Shown in pieces: positions 52,022-60,471 of a stretch of DNA of 64,000 bases. The stretch spans positions 3,358,001-3,422,000 of the forward strand of contig NZ_CP061813.1 in NCBI RefSeq assembly GCF_014784055.1, read 5' to 3'. Source of the stretch: Polaribacter haliotis (GTDB taxonomy: Bacteria; Bacteroidota; Bacteroidia; Flavobacteriales; Flavobacteriaceae). The translations under genes were made by a program, and so were the position numbers. The notes below the pieces were generated by a model. It was not told the DNA's origin. It searched no databases and was given only the letters and a program-made list of their open reading frames with translations. The stretch's first letter is position 1. The number at the start of each line of letters is the position of its first letter.

Positions 52022-52057
52022 AATTATGTATTTAATTTTTATTGATATTGTTAAACT

Positions 52058-52138
52058 TTGTCATTTCGACTTTATGGAGAAATCTCAACATCTAAAGTGA
52101 GATTTTTCGACTTCATTTCATTTCGCTCAAAATGACAA
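52058..52138. repeat. REP-like palindromic intergenic element
   Basis: An 81-bp element with terminal inverted repeats TTGTCATTT (52058-52066) and AAATGACAA (52130-52138), and an internal hairpin AAATCTCA (52080-52087) / TGAGATTT (52098-52105). I recall elements with TCATTTCGA and GAGAAATCTCA as common intergenic repeats of Bacteroidota. It lies between htpG and the KAS III gene. Confidence 0.7.
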
Positions 52139-52288
52139 TGCAAATAACAGTAGTCAAAAAAAATACCAAAAAGAGTTTTGTGACAAGATGACAGAATAGT
52201 GTCTTTTTGTGTAGTTTTCTATCCGAAGAAAAATCACTATTTTAGCTTGAACAAACAAACAATTTAGAACTTAAAAAATATATACAGA

Positions 52289-53296
52289 ATGTATAACTCA
52301 AAAATAACAGGTCTTGGTTATTATGTTCCAGAAAACGTTGTTACCAACAACGATTTAAAGGAATTTATGGATACTTCAGACGAATGGATTCAAGAAAGAA
52401 CAGGAATTAAAGAAAGACGTTGGATAGACCCAAAAACCGGAGATACAACTGCAGTTATGGGGGCAAAAGCTGCTAGAATTGCAATTGATAGAGCTGGTTT
52501 AACAAAAGATGATATCGATTTTATTGTCTTTGCAACTTTAAGTCCAGATATGTATTTTCCTGGAGGTGGAGTACAAGTGCAAGAAATGTTAGACATGCCA
52601 ACAATTGGCGCTCTAGATGTTAGAAACCAATGTTCTGGTTTTATTTATGCAATGTCTGTTGCAGACCAATTTATAAAAACAGGAATGTATAAAAATATTT
52701 TGGTTATTGGTGCAGAAAATCATTCTGGAGGTTTAGAACGATCTACAAGAGGAAGAAATGTAACCGTTATTTTTGGTGATGGAGCAGGAGCTGCAGTTTT
52801 ATCGAGAACCGAAGAAAAAGGGAAAGGAATTTTATCTTCTCATTTACATTCGGAAGGGAAACATGCAAAAGAATTAGTTTTAGAAGGTCCTTCTACACAA
52901 AGATGGGTTCCAGAAATTTTAGAAGAAAACGATCCAGAAGACGTTTCTTATTACCCATATATGAATGGTCAATTTGTATTTAAACATGCAATTGGGCGTT
53001 TTTCTGAAGCAATTGTAGAAGGTTTAGAGGCCAACAATTTGCAGAAAGATGATATTGACATGTTAATTCCACATCAGGCGAATTTGAGAATTGCACAATT
53101 TATTCAGAAGAAATTTCAATTATCAGATGATCAGGTGTATAACAACATCATGAAATACGGAAACACAACTGCTGCTTCTGTAATTATTGCGTTAACTGAA
53201 GCTTGGGAAAAAGGTAAAATTAAAGACAACAATTTGGTTGTATTAGCCGCTTTTGGAAGTGGATTTACTTGGGGAAGTGTAATTATTCGATGGTAA
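52289..53296 (+). CDS. 3-oxoacyl-ACP synthase III family protein
   Basis: This KAS III-type condensing enzyme (335 aa) has the Cys-His-Asn catalytic triad: Cys 115 in DVRNQCSGFIYA, His 262 in PHQANLRI and Asn 292 in YGNTTAAS. The start GLGYYVPENVVTNNDL and TSDEWIQERTGIKERR are family motifs. KAS III starts fatty-acid chains from acetyl-CoA and malonyl-ACP, but flavobacteria hold several copies, and this one is not beside other fab genes, so the physiological acyl substrate is open and I give no fabH symbol. It ends at a strong terminator. Confidence 0.9.
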   Translation: MYNSKITGLGYYVPENVVTNNDLKEFMDTSDEWIQERTGIKERRWIDPKTGDTTAVMGAKAARIAIDRAGLTKDDIDFIVFATLSPDMYFPGGGVQVQEMLDMPTIGALDVRNQCSGFIYAMSVADQFIKTGMYKNILVIGAENHSGGLERSTRGRNVTVIFGDGAGAAVLSRTEEKGKGILSSHLHSEGKHAKELVLEGPSTQRWVPEILEENDPEDVSYYPYMNGQFVFKHAIGRFSEAIVEGLEANNLQKDDIDMLIPHQANLRIAQFIQKKFQLSDDQVYNNIMKYGNTTAASVIIALTEAWEKGKIKDNNLVVLAAFGSGFTWGSVIIRW

Positions 53297-53322
53297 TTTT
53301 AAAAATAAATATAGATAATAAC

Positions 53323-53351
53323 AGACTCGTGAAAGCGAGTCTTTTTTTTTT
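53323..53351 (+). terminator. Strong terminator after the KAS III gene
   Basis: AGACTCG (53323-53329) pairs with CGAGTCT (53336-53342) around a 6-nt loop, followed by a run of nine or more T. It lies 5 bp before the convergent S41 peptidase stop. Confidence 0.92.
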
Positions 53352-53355
53352 AAAG

Positions 53356-55044
53356 TTAATCTTGTTTTATTAGCTTAATAGCTTCTTCTATATATTTATT
53401 ACTGTTGTAATTCTTAGCGCTTTCTTTTACAACATAATCTATTTTTAAACCTTCTCTTTGAACATTTTTATTATTAGGGTAAAAAGCACCATTTCCAGTA
53501 AAATCTACTTTTGTACTATCTTTTAAGATAATAGTATTTCTATTCATAACAGCACCAAATGTTTGTTCTCCAACAGTAATACAATTTGGAGCTTGTTGTA
53601 TTGCCATTCCAAAATATTCAGCCATACTTCCAGTTGATCTATCTACTAATAAAACTATTTTTCCTTTATAATAATTTATATTTGATTTACCTGCAGAAAA
53701 TGGATTGTTAAGAATTTTTAATTTTGTTTGGGTATCATAATTCCCATAAGAAGGGACTAAAGGTGTGAGAATTTTCATAAAAATTTTTTTCTTTCGATAA
53801 AGAAAATCGGGAACTGTAGAAACTTTTAAATTTCGAGGATAATTTCGTAAATCTATAATTATTCCTTTTGTATTTTTTAATTCTTTAAAAGCTTTCCTTA
53901 GTTCTTTTTTGTTAATTTCTTTTAAGTTGATGTATCCGATTTTATCAGAAATTTTATTCCACTTCTTTTTCTTTATGGTGTCCAAACGAGCTACTTCATA
54001 TTTAAAATTATTGAATTTATAGAGATTTATGTGTGTGTTTAATTTGGTTTTATTCTTCTTTAATACACTGATTTGTAGAGAATCGGAGTCGTTAGAGAGA
54101 AGATAAAAAGTTTTTGATATTATGGATTTTAAATAATTTTCGTTTGAAGCGCTGATTCTGCTTGAAAATTTTTCTATGTAATAATTTTTCAGTTTTTTTC
54201 CATTTATTGCATAAATTAAATCTCCCAACTCTATATTTTCTTTTTCCGCCAAAGATTTATTAAATATGGTTTTGACAACTAATGTATCGTTTACAATTCT
54301 ACCACCATAAAGAGAAAATTTTCTATTTTTATTATGAAACAAAGAACTTGCATTATAGTTAGAATGAGAGTCGTTAAGCTTTGCTATTAATTTATCTTTT
54401 GCCAAGTAAAAAGAAGTTTTACTTTCTTTTAAAAAATAGGGTATCAATTGAGTTAAAACCGAATTCCAAGGTGTTTCTGTAAGGTAGATGTTTACATTCC
54501 AATATCTCATTTTATTCCAAAAAGAGGCTAAAAATAATAATCTGTGAGTTTTTTTTGTAACATCAAATCCTTCTAAAGAATTATCGTTATTAAATTCTAT
54601 TTGCGAAGACATTTTATTTACAGAAGCATAATAGTCTCCATAATTCGAATTGTCTTTAATTTTATTTAAGGTACTTATTAGTTCAGGAGAAAAAGTGGTT
54701 TTGTCAATCCAAGAAAAATCAGCATTTTTTGTAAATAAATTGTTGGTCTGTAAAAAATTGGCATCAACTTTATACTTGTATTTTTTTGAATCAAATTTTT
54801 GTATCCAACTTAGTAATTCTTCATTAAATTCTTTTTTTGATTTAAGAGCTTCAATTTTTTTGAATTCGTTTATAAACTCTTCATTTATATTAAAGTTTCC
54901 TCTACTTACATTTGGATGTTTATATTTTAATAGTCCCCAAATATAAATTAGATTTTTTGTTCTTTCAGTTTTTGTAAATTCAGTATTACTATAACCGGTT
55001 TTGTTTATGAATAAAATAACGATAAGTAAAATAATTTTTTTCAT
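53356..55044 (-). CDS. S41-family (C-terminal processing) peptidase
   Basis: The 562-residue protein has a signal peptide (MKKIILLIVILFINKTGYS). After a helical N-terminal region, a PDZ-like segment (about 255-300: ENIELGDLIYAINGKKLKN) and the S41 catalytic domain (about 355-560) follow. GYINLKEINKKEL and GIIIDLRNYPRNLKV begin it, and the nucleophile Ser lies in DRSTGSMAEYFGMA, with GAFYPNNKNVQREGLKIDYVV near the end. Periplasmic proteases of this type cut C-termini of secreted proteins. It is convergent with the KAS III gene and divergent from the GLPGLI gene. Confidence 0.88.
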   Translation of the reverse strand: MKKIILLIVILFINKTGYSNTEFTKTERTKNLIYIWGLLKYKHPNVSRGNFNINEEFINEFKKIEALKSKKEFNEELLSWIQKFDSKKYKYKVDANFLQTNNLFTKNADFSWIDKTTFSPELISTLNKIKDNSNYGDYYASVNKMSSQIEFNNDNSLEGFDVTKKTHRLLFLASFWNKMRYWNVNIYLTETPWNSVLTQLIPYFLKESKTSFYLAKDKLIAKLNDSHSNYNASSLFHNKNRKFSLYGGRIVNDTLVVKTIFNKSLAEKENIELGDLIYAINGKKLKNYYIEKFSSRISASNENYLKSIISKTFYLLSNDSDSLQISVLKKNKTKLNTHINLYKFNNFKYEVARLDTIKKKKWNKISDKIGYINLKEINKKELRKAFKELKNTKGIIIDLRNYPRNLKVSTVPDFLYRKKKIFMKILTPLVPSYGNYDTQTKLKILNNPFSAGKSNINYYKGKIVLLVDRSTGSMAEYFGMAIQQAPNCITVGEQTFGAVMNRNTIILKDSTKVDFTGNGAFYPNNKNVQREGLKIDYVVKESAKNYNSNKYIEEAIKLIKQD

Positions 55045-55227
55045 TTTTTTTGATATAGTTGATTAACTTTTTCAAAATTAGAAGAACTATTTAATGGACT
55101 TCATAATTTTTAGTTAAAGAAATATATTCATTAAATTTTTAAGAAAAAATTTTGATTTTTTTTAGCATTCTCTCAATTAAAGTATTGTTAAATAAATAAT
55201 TAAAATAAAATTTGTTTAGTAATTCAT

Positions 55228-55235
55228 TATATTTG
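55228..55235 (+). promoter_or_regulatory. Candidate -7 box for the GLPGLI gene
   Basis: TATATTTG matches TAnnTTTG, 19 nt before the ATG at 55255. A TTTG lies 13 nt upstream, too close for the usual spacing. Confidence 0.45.
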
Positions 55236-55254
55236 TTAAACAAAACTATATCCT

Positions 55255-56079
55255 ATGAAATTATCTAATTTAAAATTCGTTTTATTTTCATTTATTATAT
55301 TAATAACATTGAATGTTAATTCTCAGAATTTCAGTGGGAAAGCAATTTATATATCTAAGTCTAAAATGGATCTTGGTAATTGGGGAGCAAAAATGTCTGA
55401 AGGACAAAAAAAGCAAGTAGCAGAAAGACTTAAAAACAGATTAGAAAAAACCTATTTTTTAAATTTTAATTCACAAGAATCTGACTTTAAAGAAGAAGAA
55501 AAAATAGACGCAGTTTCTGGTGCTACAGATTCTTGGGGAAGTTACTTTACTAGGGGAGATCAGTATAAAAATATAAAGGAAAATCAATTATTACAGAGTC
55601 AGGAATTTTATGGAAAGCGTTTTTTAATAAACGACAATTTGTACAAAATAGAATGGACGATTGGAACAGAAACGAAGCAAATTGGCCAGTTTGTATGCTA
55701 TAAAGCAAAGGCTTTTGTACCATATTCTGAATTAAACTGGTATAAATTTTCTTGGAGTGATATAAGAACAAGTGTTAAAAAAGAGGGTGATGATATTGTA
55801 CAAGAGGAAAATATGGTAATTGTAGAAGCTTGGTACACACCACAAATTCCTATTCCTCAAGGACCTGCAGAATTTTGGGGTTTACCTGGCTTAATTTTAG
55901 AGGTAAGTGTAGATAATACAACATTACTTTGTACAGAAGTTATTATAAATAAAAATGAAAGCATAGAAATTGAAGCTCCAGAAAAAGGAACAGAAATTAC
56001 CAAAGAAAATTACACAAAAGTAATTCGCGAAAAAATGCTTGATATGAGAAATAATAGAATGGGAAGAAGGAGAGGTTAA
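55255..56079 (+). CDS. GLPGLI family protein
   Basis: The 274-residue secreted protein has a signal peptide (MKLSNLKFVLFSFIILITLNVNSQ) and the defining motif GLPGLILEV (about 223-231) in PAEFWGLPGLILEVS. The family is confined to Bacteroidota, is beta-rich and has no known biochemical function; members often sit near TonB-type or carboxypeptidase-like outer-membrane proteins. Here the two large receptor genes lie about 2 kb away on the opposite strand. A W-Y-T-P-Q-I-P motif and the Arg-rich tail MRNNRMGRRRG are also seen. Confidence 0.92.
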   Translation: MKLSNLKFVLFSFIILITLNVNSQNFSGKAIYISKSKMDLGNWGAKMSEGQKKQVAERLKNRLEKTYFLNFNSQESDFKEEEKIDAVSGATDSWGSYFTRGDQYKNIKENQLLQSQEFYGKRFLINDNLYKIEWTIGTETKQIGQFVCYKAKAFVPYSELNWYKFSWSDIRTSVKKEGDDIVQEENMVIVEAWYTPQIPIPQGPAEFWGLPGLILEVSVDNTTLLCTEVIINKNESIEIEAPEKGTEITKENYTKVIREKMLDMRNNRMGRRRG

Positions 56080-56117
56080 TACTTTTTTTTGTTGATATTT
56101 GTATTTTAACTTATTGA

Positions 56118-56303
56118 ATGAAGAAAAAATACAAATTATTTTTATTCCTTTCCAACATTTTCTTATTGGTGTTTATTTTAAATGCCTTTGTAAAATTTAT
56201 CTTGTTTCCAAATTCTTGGATTAACAGTGTACTTATTTTCTTTTTCTGTATTATAAATATAGCAATTGCTTTGAAAGCTTCATTTGAAGCAACCAACAAC
56301 TAG
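56118..56303 (+). CDS. Small membrane protein (61 aa), hypothetical
   Basis: A 61-residue ORF with two hydrophobic stretches (about 5-28 and 35-53) after a short basic start (MKKKYK), compatible with a two-helix membrane protein. It lies 38 bp behind the GLPGLI gene in the same direction. The overlapping opposite-strand ORF is less convincing. No domain is recognised; whether it is translated is not certain. Confidence 0.45.
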   Translation: MKKKYKLFLFLSNIFLLVFILNAFVKFILFPNSWINSVLIFFFCIINIAIALKASFEATNN

Positions 56304-56350
56304 TAACTTAAGAAGTAAATATAAAAGTAAGTATTCTATGTTTTTACAAA

Positions 56351-57889
56351 TTACTCAGGAACAATCAATTCTAAAATAACACCATCTTTTTCAGGATATT
56401 TAGCGCCATTTTCCTTCATTACATTTTTTAAAATTAGCATCATTTCCTTTAATTTTCCCGGGTTTTTATCAGCTAAATTTTCAGTTTCGAAAGGATCTTG
56501 TTTTAAATTAAAAAGTTCGTATTTAGGTTCTTCATTATCAACAGGATAATGATACATAACCTTCCAGTCTGCTTTTACAAAACTTGTAAAATAATCCGAG
56601 CGATGCACTCCATGTGGAAAATGATTAAGAAACTCTTCGTCACGTTTTTGGTTTACTTTTCCAGAAAATTGTTCTTTCAAATTAAAACCATCTAAAACAA
56701 CATCTTCAGAAATTTCTACATTCGCAAGTTGAGATAGTGTAGGGAAAAAGTCTAAAATTGTACCTATTTGTTTTTGAATTCCATTTTGTTCAATTGGTAA
56801 TTTTCCTTGTATAGTTGTATTTTTATTAGGTGTTACCCAAGATGCAATAAATGGAACTCGCATTCCACCTTCCCAATGATTTCCTTTTTTTCCTTTTAAT
56901 GGAGAAGAACTACTGTAATCGTTTTCAATTGGTAATGGAGCATCAGAACCATTATCTCCTAAAAATAATATCAACGTATTTTCTCCCAATCCTAAATCTT
57001 TTACGTGTTGTATAATGTCTCCCAAAGATTTGTCAATACCTTCTACTAAAGTAGCGTACGCTTGAGCTCTTTTAGATTTATCTGAATCTTTGTAATTATC
57101 CGAAAAACGTGGGTCTGAATGAAAAGGTGCATGTACAGCATAATGTGCCATATTTAAAAAGAAAGGTTTTCCTTCTTTTTTGGCTTGTGAAATCGCTGAA
57201 TTTGCTTCTAAAGTTAATGCTTCAGTTAAAAAAATATCTTTACCATGGTATTTTTCTAAACCAGGAACTGCTCTCGATTTCTGACCAGCAATATTTCCAA
57301 AACCGTCTTTTCCATAATAACTTCCTGGATGCCCAATGGAACTTCCAGCAATATTTACATCGAACCCTAAATTTAAAGGATCTTCTCCATCGCTATTATG
57401 TGGTCCAAAATGTGCTTTTCCAACATGAATGGTTTTATAACCTGCTTTTTGTAAAACTTTTGGCAATGTTACAGATTCTTTGGTAAGTCCTTTCCAATTC
57501 CAGTCTTTGGGTCCAAATTTTGTTTTATTATTACTTTCAGAATTAATCCAATTTGTAACTCCATGTCTGGCAGAATTTTGGCCAGTTAAAATAGAGGTTC
57601 TTGATGGCGAACAAACTGAGTGTGCATAAAAATTCGTAAAACGGACTCCTTGTTTTGCCAATTTTTCCATATTAGGAGTTCTGTAATAATCATTTAATGG
57701 ATATTTTTTAGGATTCCCATTTGCGTCTGTTAAAAAAGGAACAGAAGAATCCATTAATCCCATATCATCTACTAAAAAAACGATAATATTTGGAGGAGTT
57801 TCTTCTTCTTTTGGAGAAGTACATGAAGTCGCTAATAACAATAAGAATAGCGTATAAAACGTAAATTTTAGATTATTTTTAAATCTCAT
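56351..57889 (-). CDS. Type I sulfatase (lipoprotein, formylglycine-dependent)
   Basis: The 512-residue protein carries a lipoprotein signal (LLLATSC, lipid Cys 23). The alkaline-phosphatase fold is shown by FLVDDMG (Asp 41/42, Ca ligands), the formylglycine site CSPSR (Cys 93) in SVCSPSRTSILTG, HVGKAHFG and LFLGDNGSD (metal Asp/Asn). Cys in C-x-P-x-R must be oxidised to formylglycine by a maturase, none of which is in the window. It likely removes sulfate esters from algal polysaccharides outside the cell. It lies 45 bp after the first TonB-type gene, but no glycoside hydrolase is near. Confidence 0.92.
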   Translation of the reverse strand: MRFKNNLKFTFYTLFLLLLATSCTSPKEEETPPNIIVFLVDDMGLMDSSVPFLTDANGNPKKYPLNDYYRTPNMEKLAKQGVRFTNFYAHSVCSPSRTSILTGQNSARHGVTNWINSESNNKTKFGPKDWNWKGLTKESVTLPKVLQKAGYKTIHVGKAHFGPHNSDGEDPLNLGFDVNIAGSSIGHPGSYYGKDGFGNIAGQKSRAVPGLEKYHGKDIFLTEALTLEANSAISQAKKEGKPFFLNMAHYAVHAPFHSDPRFSDNYKDSDKSKRAQAYATLVEGIDKSLGDIIQHVKDLGLGENTLILFLGDNGSDAPLPIENDYSSSSPLKGKKGNHWEGGMRVPFIASWVTPNKNTTIQGKLPIEQNGIQKQIGTILDFFPTLSQLANVEISEDVVLDGFNLKEQFSGKVNQKRDEEFLNHFPHGVHRSDYFTSFVKADWKVMYHYPVDNEEPKYELFNLKQDPFETENLADKNPGKLKEMMLILKNVMKENGAKYPEKDGVILELIVPE

Positions 57890-57934
57890 TACTTGTGTTT
57901 TTTTTGATTGATTAATCGAATATACAATTTATCT

Positions 57935-60346
57935 TTACAAAATACCACCACTACTTTCGGTTTCGTTATTTTCTCTATATTTTCTATCTCGTTCTCGGTT
58001 TTTTCCACCTCCAAAATTATATGAAAAGCCAAGATAAATAGAACTATACTCCAAGGTAAATTGTCCATTTTGTGGAAAAGGGTTTGTCGTAGAAAAATCT
58101 AATTTATAATTGTCGAAAATATCTGTTGCTCTTAAAGAAAGAGAACCTTTCCCTTTTAAAATAGAATATCTAGCAGAAGCATTTACTAAAAGATAAGGTT
58201 CAACTTTTACCAACACATTTTTATAGGTTCCTCTATAAGAACTAGAAAGTTGGAAACGCAATTTTTTACTTGCTTTAAAACTATTGCTAATTCTGGCAGT
58301 GGTTAAAACGTTTTCAACTTGAATAAAATTGTTGTTAACCAAACCTTGGTTTTCTTGAATATAACTGTTAAAACTAGGTCTTAAGGTCCACCAATTTGTC
58401 ATTTTTATACTTGAAGCAAATTCAAAACCATAACTTTTAGACGAGTTATAATTTGTGTAGGAAAGTATTTGTCTGTCGGCATTTGTATTGTCGATATCGA
58501 AAATTCTTCCAATAATATCTTTTGTTTCTCTATAAAAAGTACCGAGAGTAAAATAGCCTTTTTTAAAAGAATTGGTATAATTAAACTCAAAGGAATTAGT
58601 GAATTGAGGTTTTAAATTTCTGTTCCCAACAGAGATAGATAATGGTGTATTCCACTCTTGAATTGGCGTAACTTGGTCTATTCCTGGTCTATCTACTCTT
58701 CTACTATAACCAATTTGAAATTGATGTTTGTCTGATGAAGCATAAGTAACAAAAGCAGAAGGATAGATGCTAAAAATCTCATCTGAATAAGGCTCTAAAT
58801 TTGTTTGTTCTGTGTTCGAAAATAAACCATCGACTTTAAATTGCTCTAATCTTAAACCTGCTTGAAAACTAAATTTTTCATATTCTTTATTTAAATTAAT
58901 ATATGCAGAATATAAATCTCTATCGTATGTAAAATTGGAATTTCCTTTAGGTTTTGTTGGCGGATTTCCATTGGTTTCAACTTCTTGGTTTGTAATTATT
59001 TTATTGAATGCATTTTGGATTCTTGTTTCTAAACCCAATTCTAAAGTTCCGTTTTTAATTGGTTTTGTGTAATCTAAATTCACTAAAAAAATATCATTAT
59101 TATTTTTGATAGAATTTGAATAGTTATACACTTTCGAATTCGGATTTATAATTTCGTTATTATTGTCTTCTTGCGGATTCGTGTTTTTAGAATAATTAAT
59201 TTCTAACTCTAAATTTTCGCCTTCGTCATTAAAATCGATTTTATAATCTAAATTATAAGAGGTTTCTTGGATATCAAATACTGAAATGTTTCTCGCATCA
59301 AAAATTAAATTGTTATTTAATAATGTTCTTGTATCTACATGAAAATCAGTATCAGCAATACTTTTTGTAATATGAAAAGACAATGTGTTTTTTTTATTGA
59401 TGTAATAATCTACTCCCGATTTTATGTAATGTGAAGTTGTATTGTCTAAAAAATTAATATCTTGATTTAAGTTTTTATCCAATCTTTCAAAATTAGAAAA
59501 CGTTTCGAAATCTCCCCAATCTAAATAATAACTACCATAAAAATTAAACTTTCCAGATCTGTAATTTAAATCTAAAGAAGCAGTTGGTCTTGTGTTTATA
59601 CTATGTTCTAAACCTGCAGAAAAACTACCATTAAAACCAATAGTTACATTTTTTTTAAGCACAAAGTTTATAATTCCACTCATACCTTCAGGAGAATATT
59701 TCGCAGATGGGTTCGTAATAATTTCAACACTTTTCACTGCTGAAGAAGGTAGTTGTTTCAAAAGTTGCGAAGCAGGTAAATTCGAAGGTTTTCCATTAAT
59801 TAAAACGCGAACATTTTGGTTTCCTCTTAAATTGATATTTCCAGATTGATAATCTACTTGAACAGAAGGAATATTCTCTAACATTTGTAACGAATTTGTT
59901 CCTGCAGAAGCCAAATCTTTACCAACGTTAAAAACTTTCCTGTCAATTTTTTGAACCATAGAAGAGGTTTCAGAAACTACTTCTATAGCTTTTAATTGAG
60001 TGGTGTCTTCTTCTAAGAAAATAGTATTCAAATTAAAAGCACTATTTTCTTTAGAGAACTTAATTTTCTTTTTTATGGATTTGTATCCAATAAATTGAAT
60101 GTCGATAAACAAAGAGTCTAAAGGAAGTTTTTTAATATTAAATTTTCCGTTTTTATCGGAAATTCCGCCAGAAACAATTTCTTGTTTAAAGTTTTTGCAA
60201 ATAATATTTACATAGGGAAAAGGCTGTTTCGTTTTGTTGTCTAATATTTTACCGCTCAAAATTCCAACACCTAATTTTGTGTCATTTTTTTGTGAGAAAA
60301 TAGTTAAAGAACAAAAAAGAAGCAAAAACGCGATTCGTTTCTTCAT
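57935..60346 (-). CDS. TonB-receptor-like outer-membrane beta-barrel protein (copy 1)
   Basis: The 803-residue protein begins with a signal peptide (MKKRIAFLLLFCSLTIFS), then a carboxypeptidase regulatory-like domain (about 30-110: ILSGKILDNKTKQPFPYVNI). A plug domain (about 120-230) contains VLINGKPSNLPASQLLKQ and TNPSAKYSPEGMSGIINF, followed by a 22-strand type barrel with IYPSAFVTYASSDKHQFQIG and terminal YLGFSYNFGGGKN. It belongs to the outer-membrane barrel family 3 group rather than the SusC type, as no SusD partner is present. Ligand unknown. It is paralogous to the gene at 60472 and 125 bp away. Confidence 0.88.
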   Translation of the reverse strand: MKKRIAFLLLFCSLTIFSQKNDTKLGVGILSGKILDNKTKQPFPYVNIICKNFKQEIVSGGISDKNGKFNIKKLPLDSLFIDIQFIGYKSIKKKIKFSKENSAFNLNTIFLEEDTTQLKAIEVVSETSSMVQKIDRKVFNVGKDLASAGTNSLQMLENIPSVQVDYQSGNINLRGNQNVRVLINGKPSNLPASQLLKQLPSSAVKSVEIITNPSAKYSPEGMSGIINFVLKKNVTIGFNGSFSAGLEHSINTRPTASLDLNYRSGKFNFYGSYYLDWGDFETFSNFERLDKNLNQDINFLDNTTSHYIKSGVDYYINKKNTLSFHITKSIADTDFHVDTRTLLNNNLIFDARNISVFDIQETSYNLDYKIDFNDEGENLELEINYSKNTNPQEDNNNEIINPNSKVYNYSNSIKNNNDIFLVNLDYTKPIKNGTLELGLETRIQNAFNKIITNQEVETNGNPPTKPKGNSNFTYDRDLYSAYINLNKEYEKFSFQAGLRLEQFKVDGLFSNTEQTNLEPYSDEIFSIYPSAFVTYASSDKHQFQIGYSRRVDRPGIDQVTPIQEWNTPLSISVGNRNLKPQFTNSFEFNYTNSFKKGYFTLGTFYRETKDIIGRIFDIDNTNADRQILSYTNYNSSKSYGFEFASSIKMTNWWTLRPSFNSYIQENQGLVNNNFIQVENVLTTARISNSFKASKKLRFQLSSSYRGTYKNVLVKVEPYLLVNASARYSILKGKGSLSLRATDIFDNYKLDFSTTNPFPQNGQFTLEYSSIYLGFSYNFGGGKNRERDRKYRENNETESSGGIL

Positions 60347-60403
60347 TGTAGGGTTTTTAAATTTTACATAGCATTATGAATCCTAAATGTAGGTAAAATT
60401 TTT

Positions 60404-60440
60404 AACAAAAAAAACCGAAGTGAAAACTTCGATTTTTTTT
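60404..60440 (-). terminator. Terminator between the two TonB-receptor-like genes
   Basis: CGAAG (60416-60420) pairs with CTTCG (60427-60431) around a 6-nt loop, with flanking runs of A and T. On the minus strand it follows the stop of the gene at 60472, separating it from the second copy. Confidence 0.7.
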
Positions 60441-60471
60441 ATTTTAATTTAAGAAATTTGTTGCTATTTAG

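Noticed and set aside
55045..55254. Gap between the S41 and GLPGLI genes searched for hidden genes
   Set aside because: No ORF longer than about 20 codons with a plausible start, and only the -7 box at 55228 was supported.
56111..56299. Minus-strand 62-codon ORF opposite the small membrane protein
   Set aside because: It is the reverse of the same segment, without a better start context, and the plus-strand ORF has a clearer two-helix plan.
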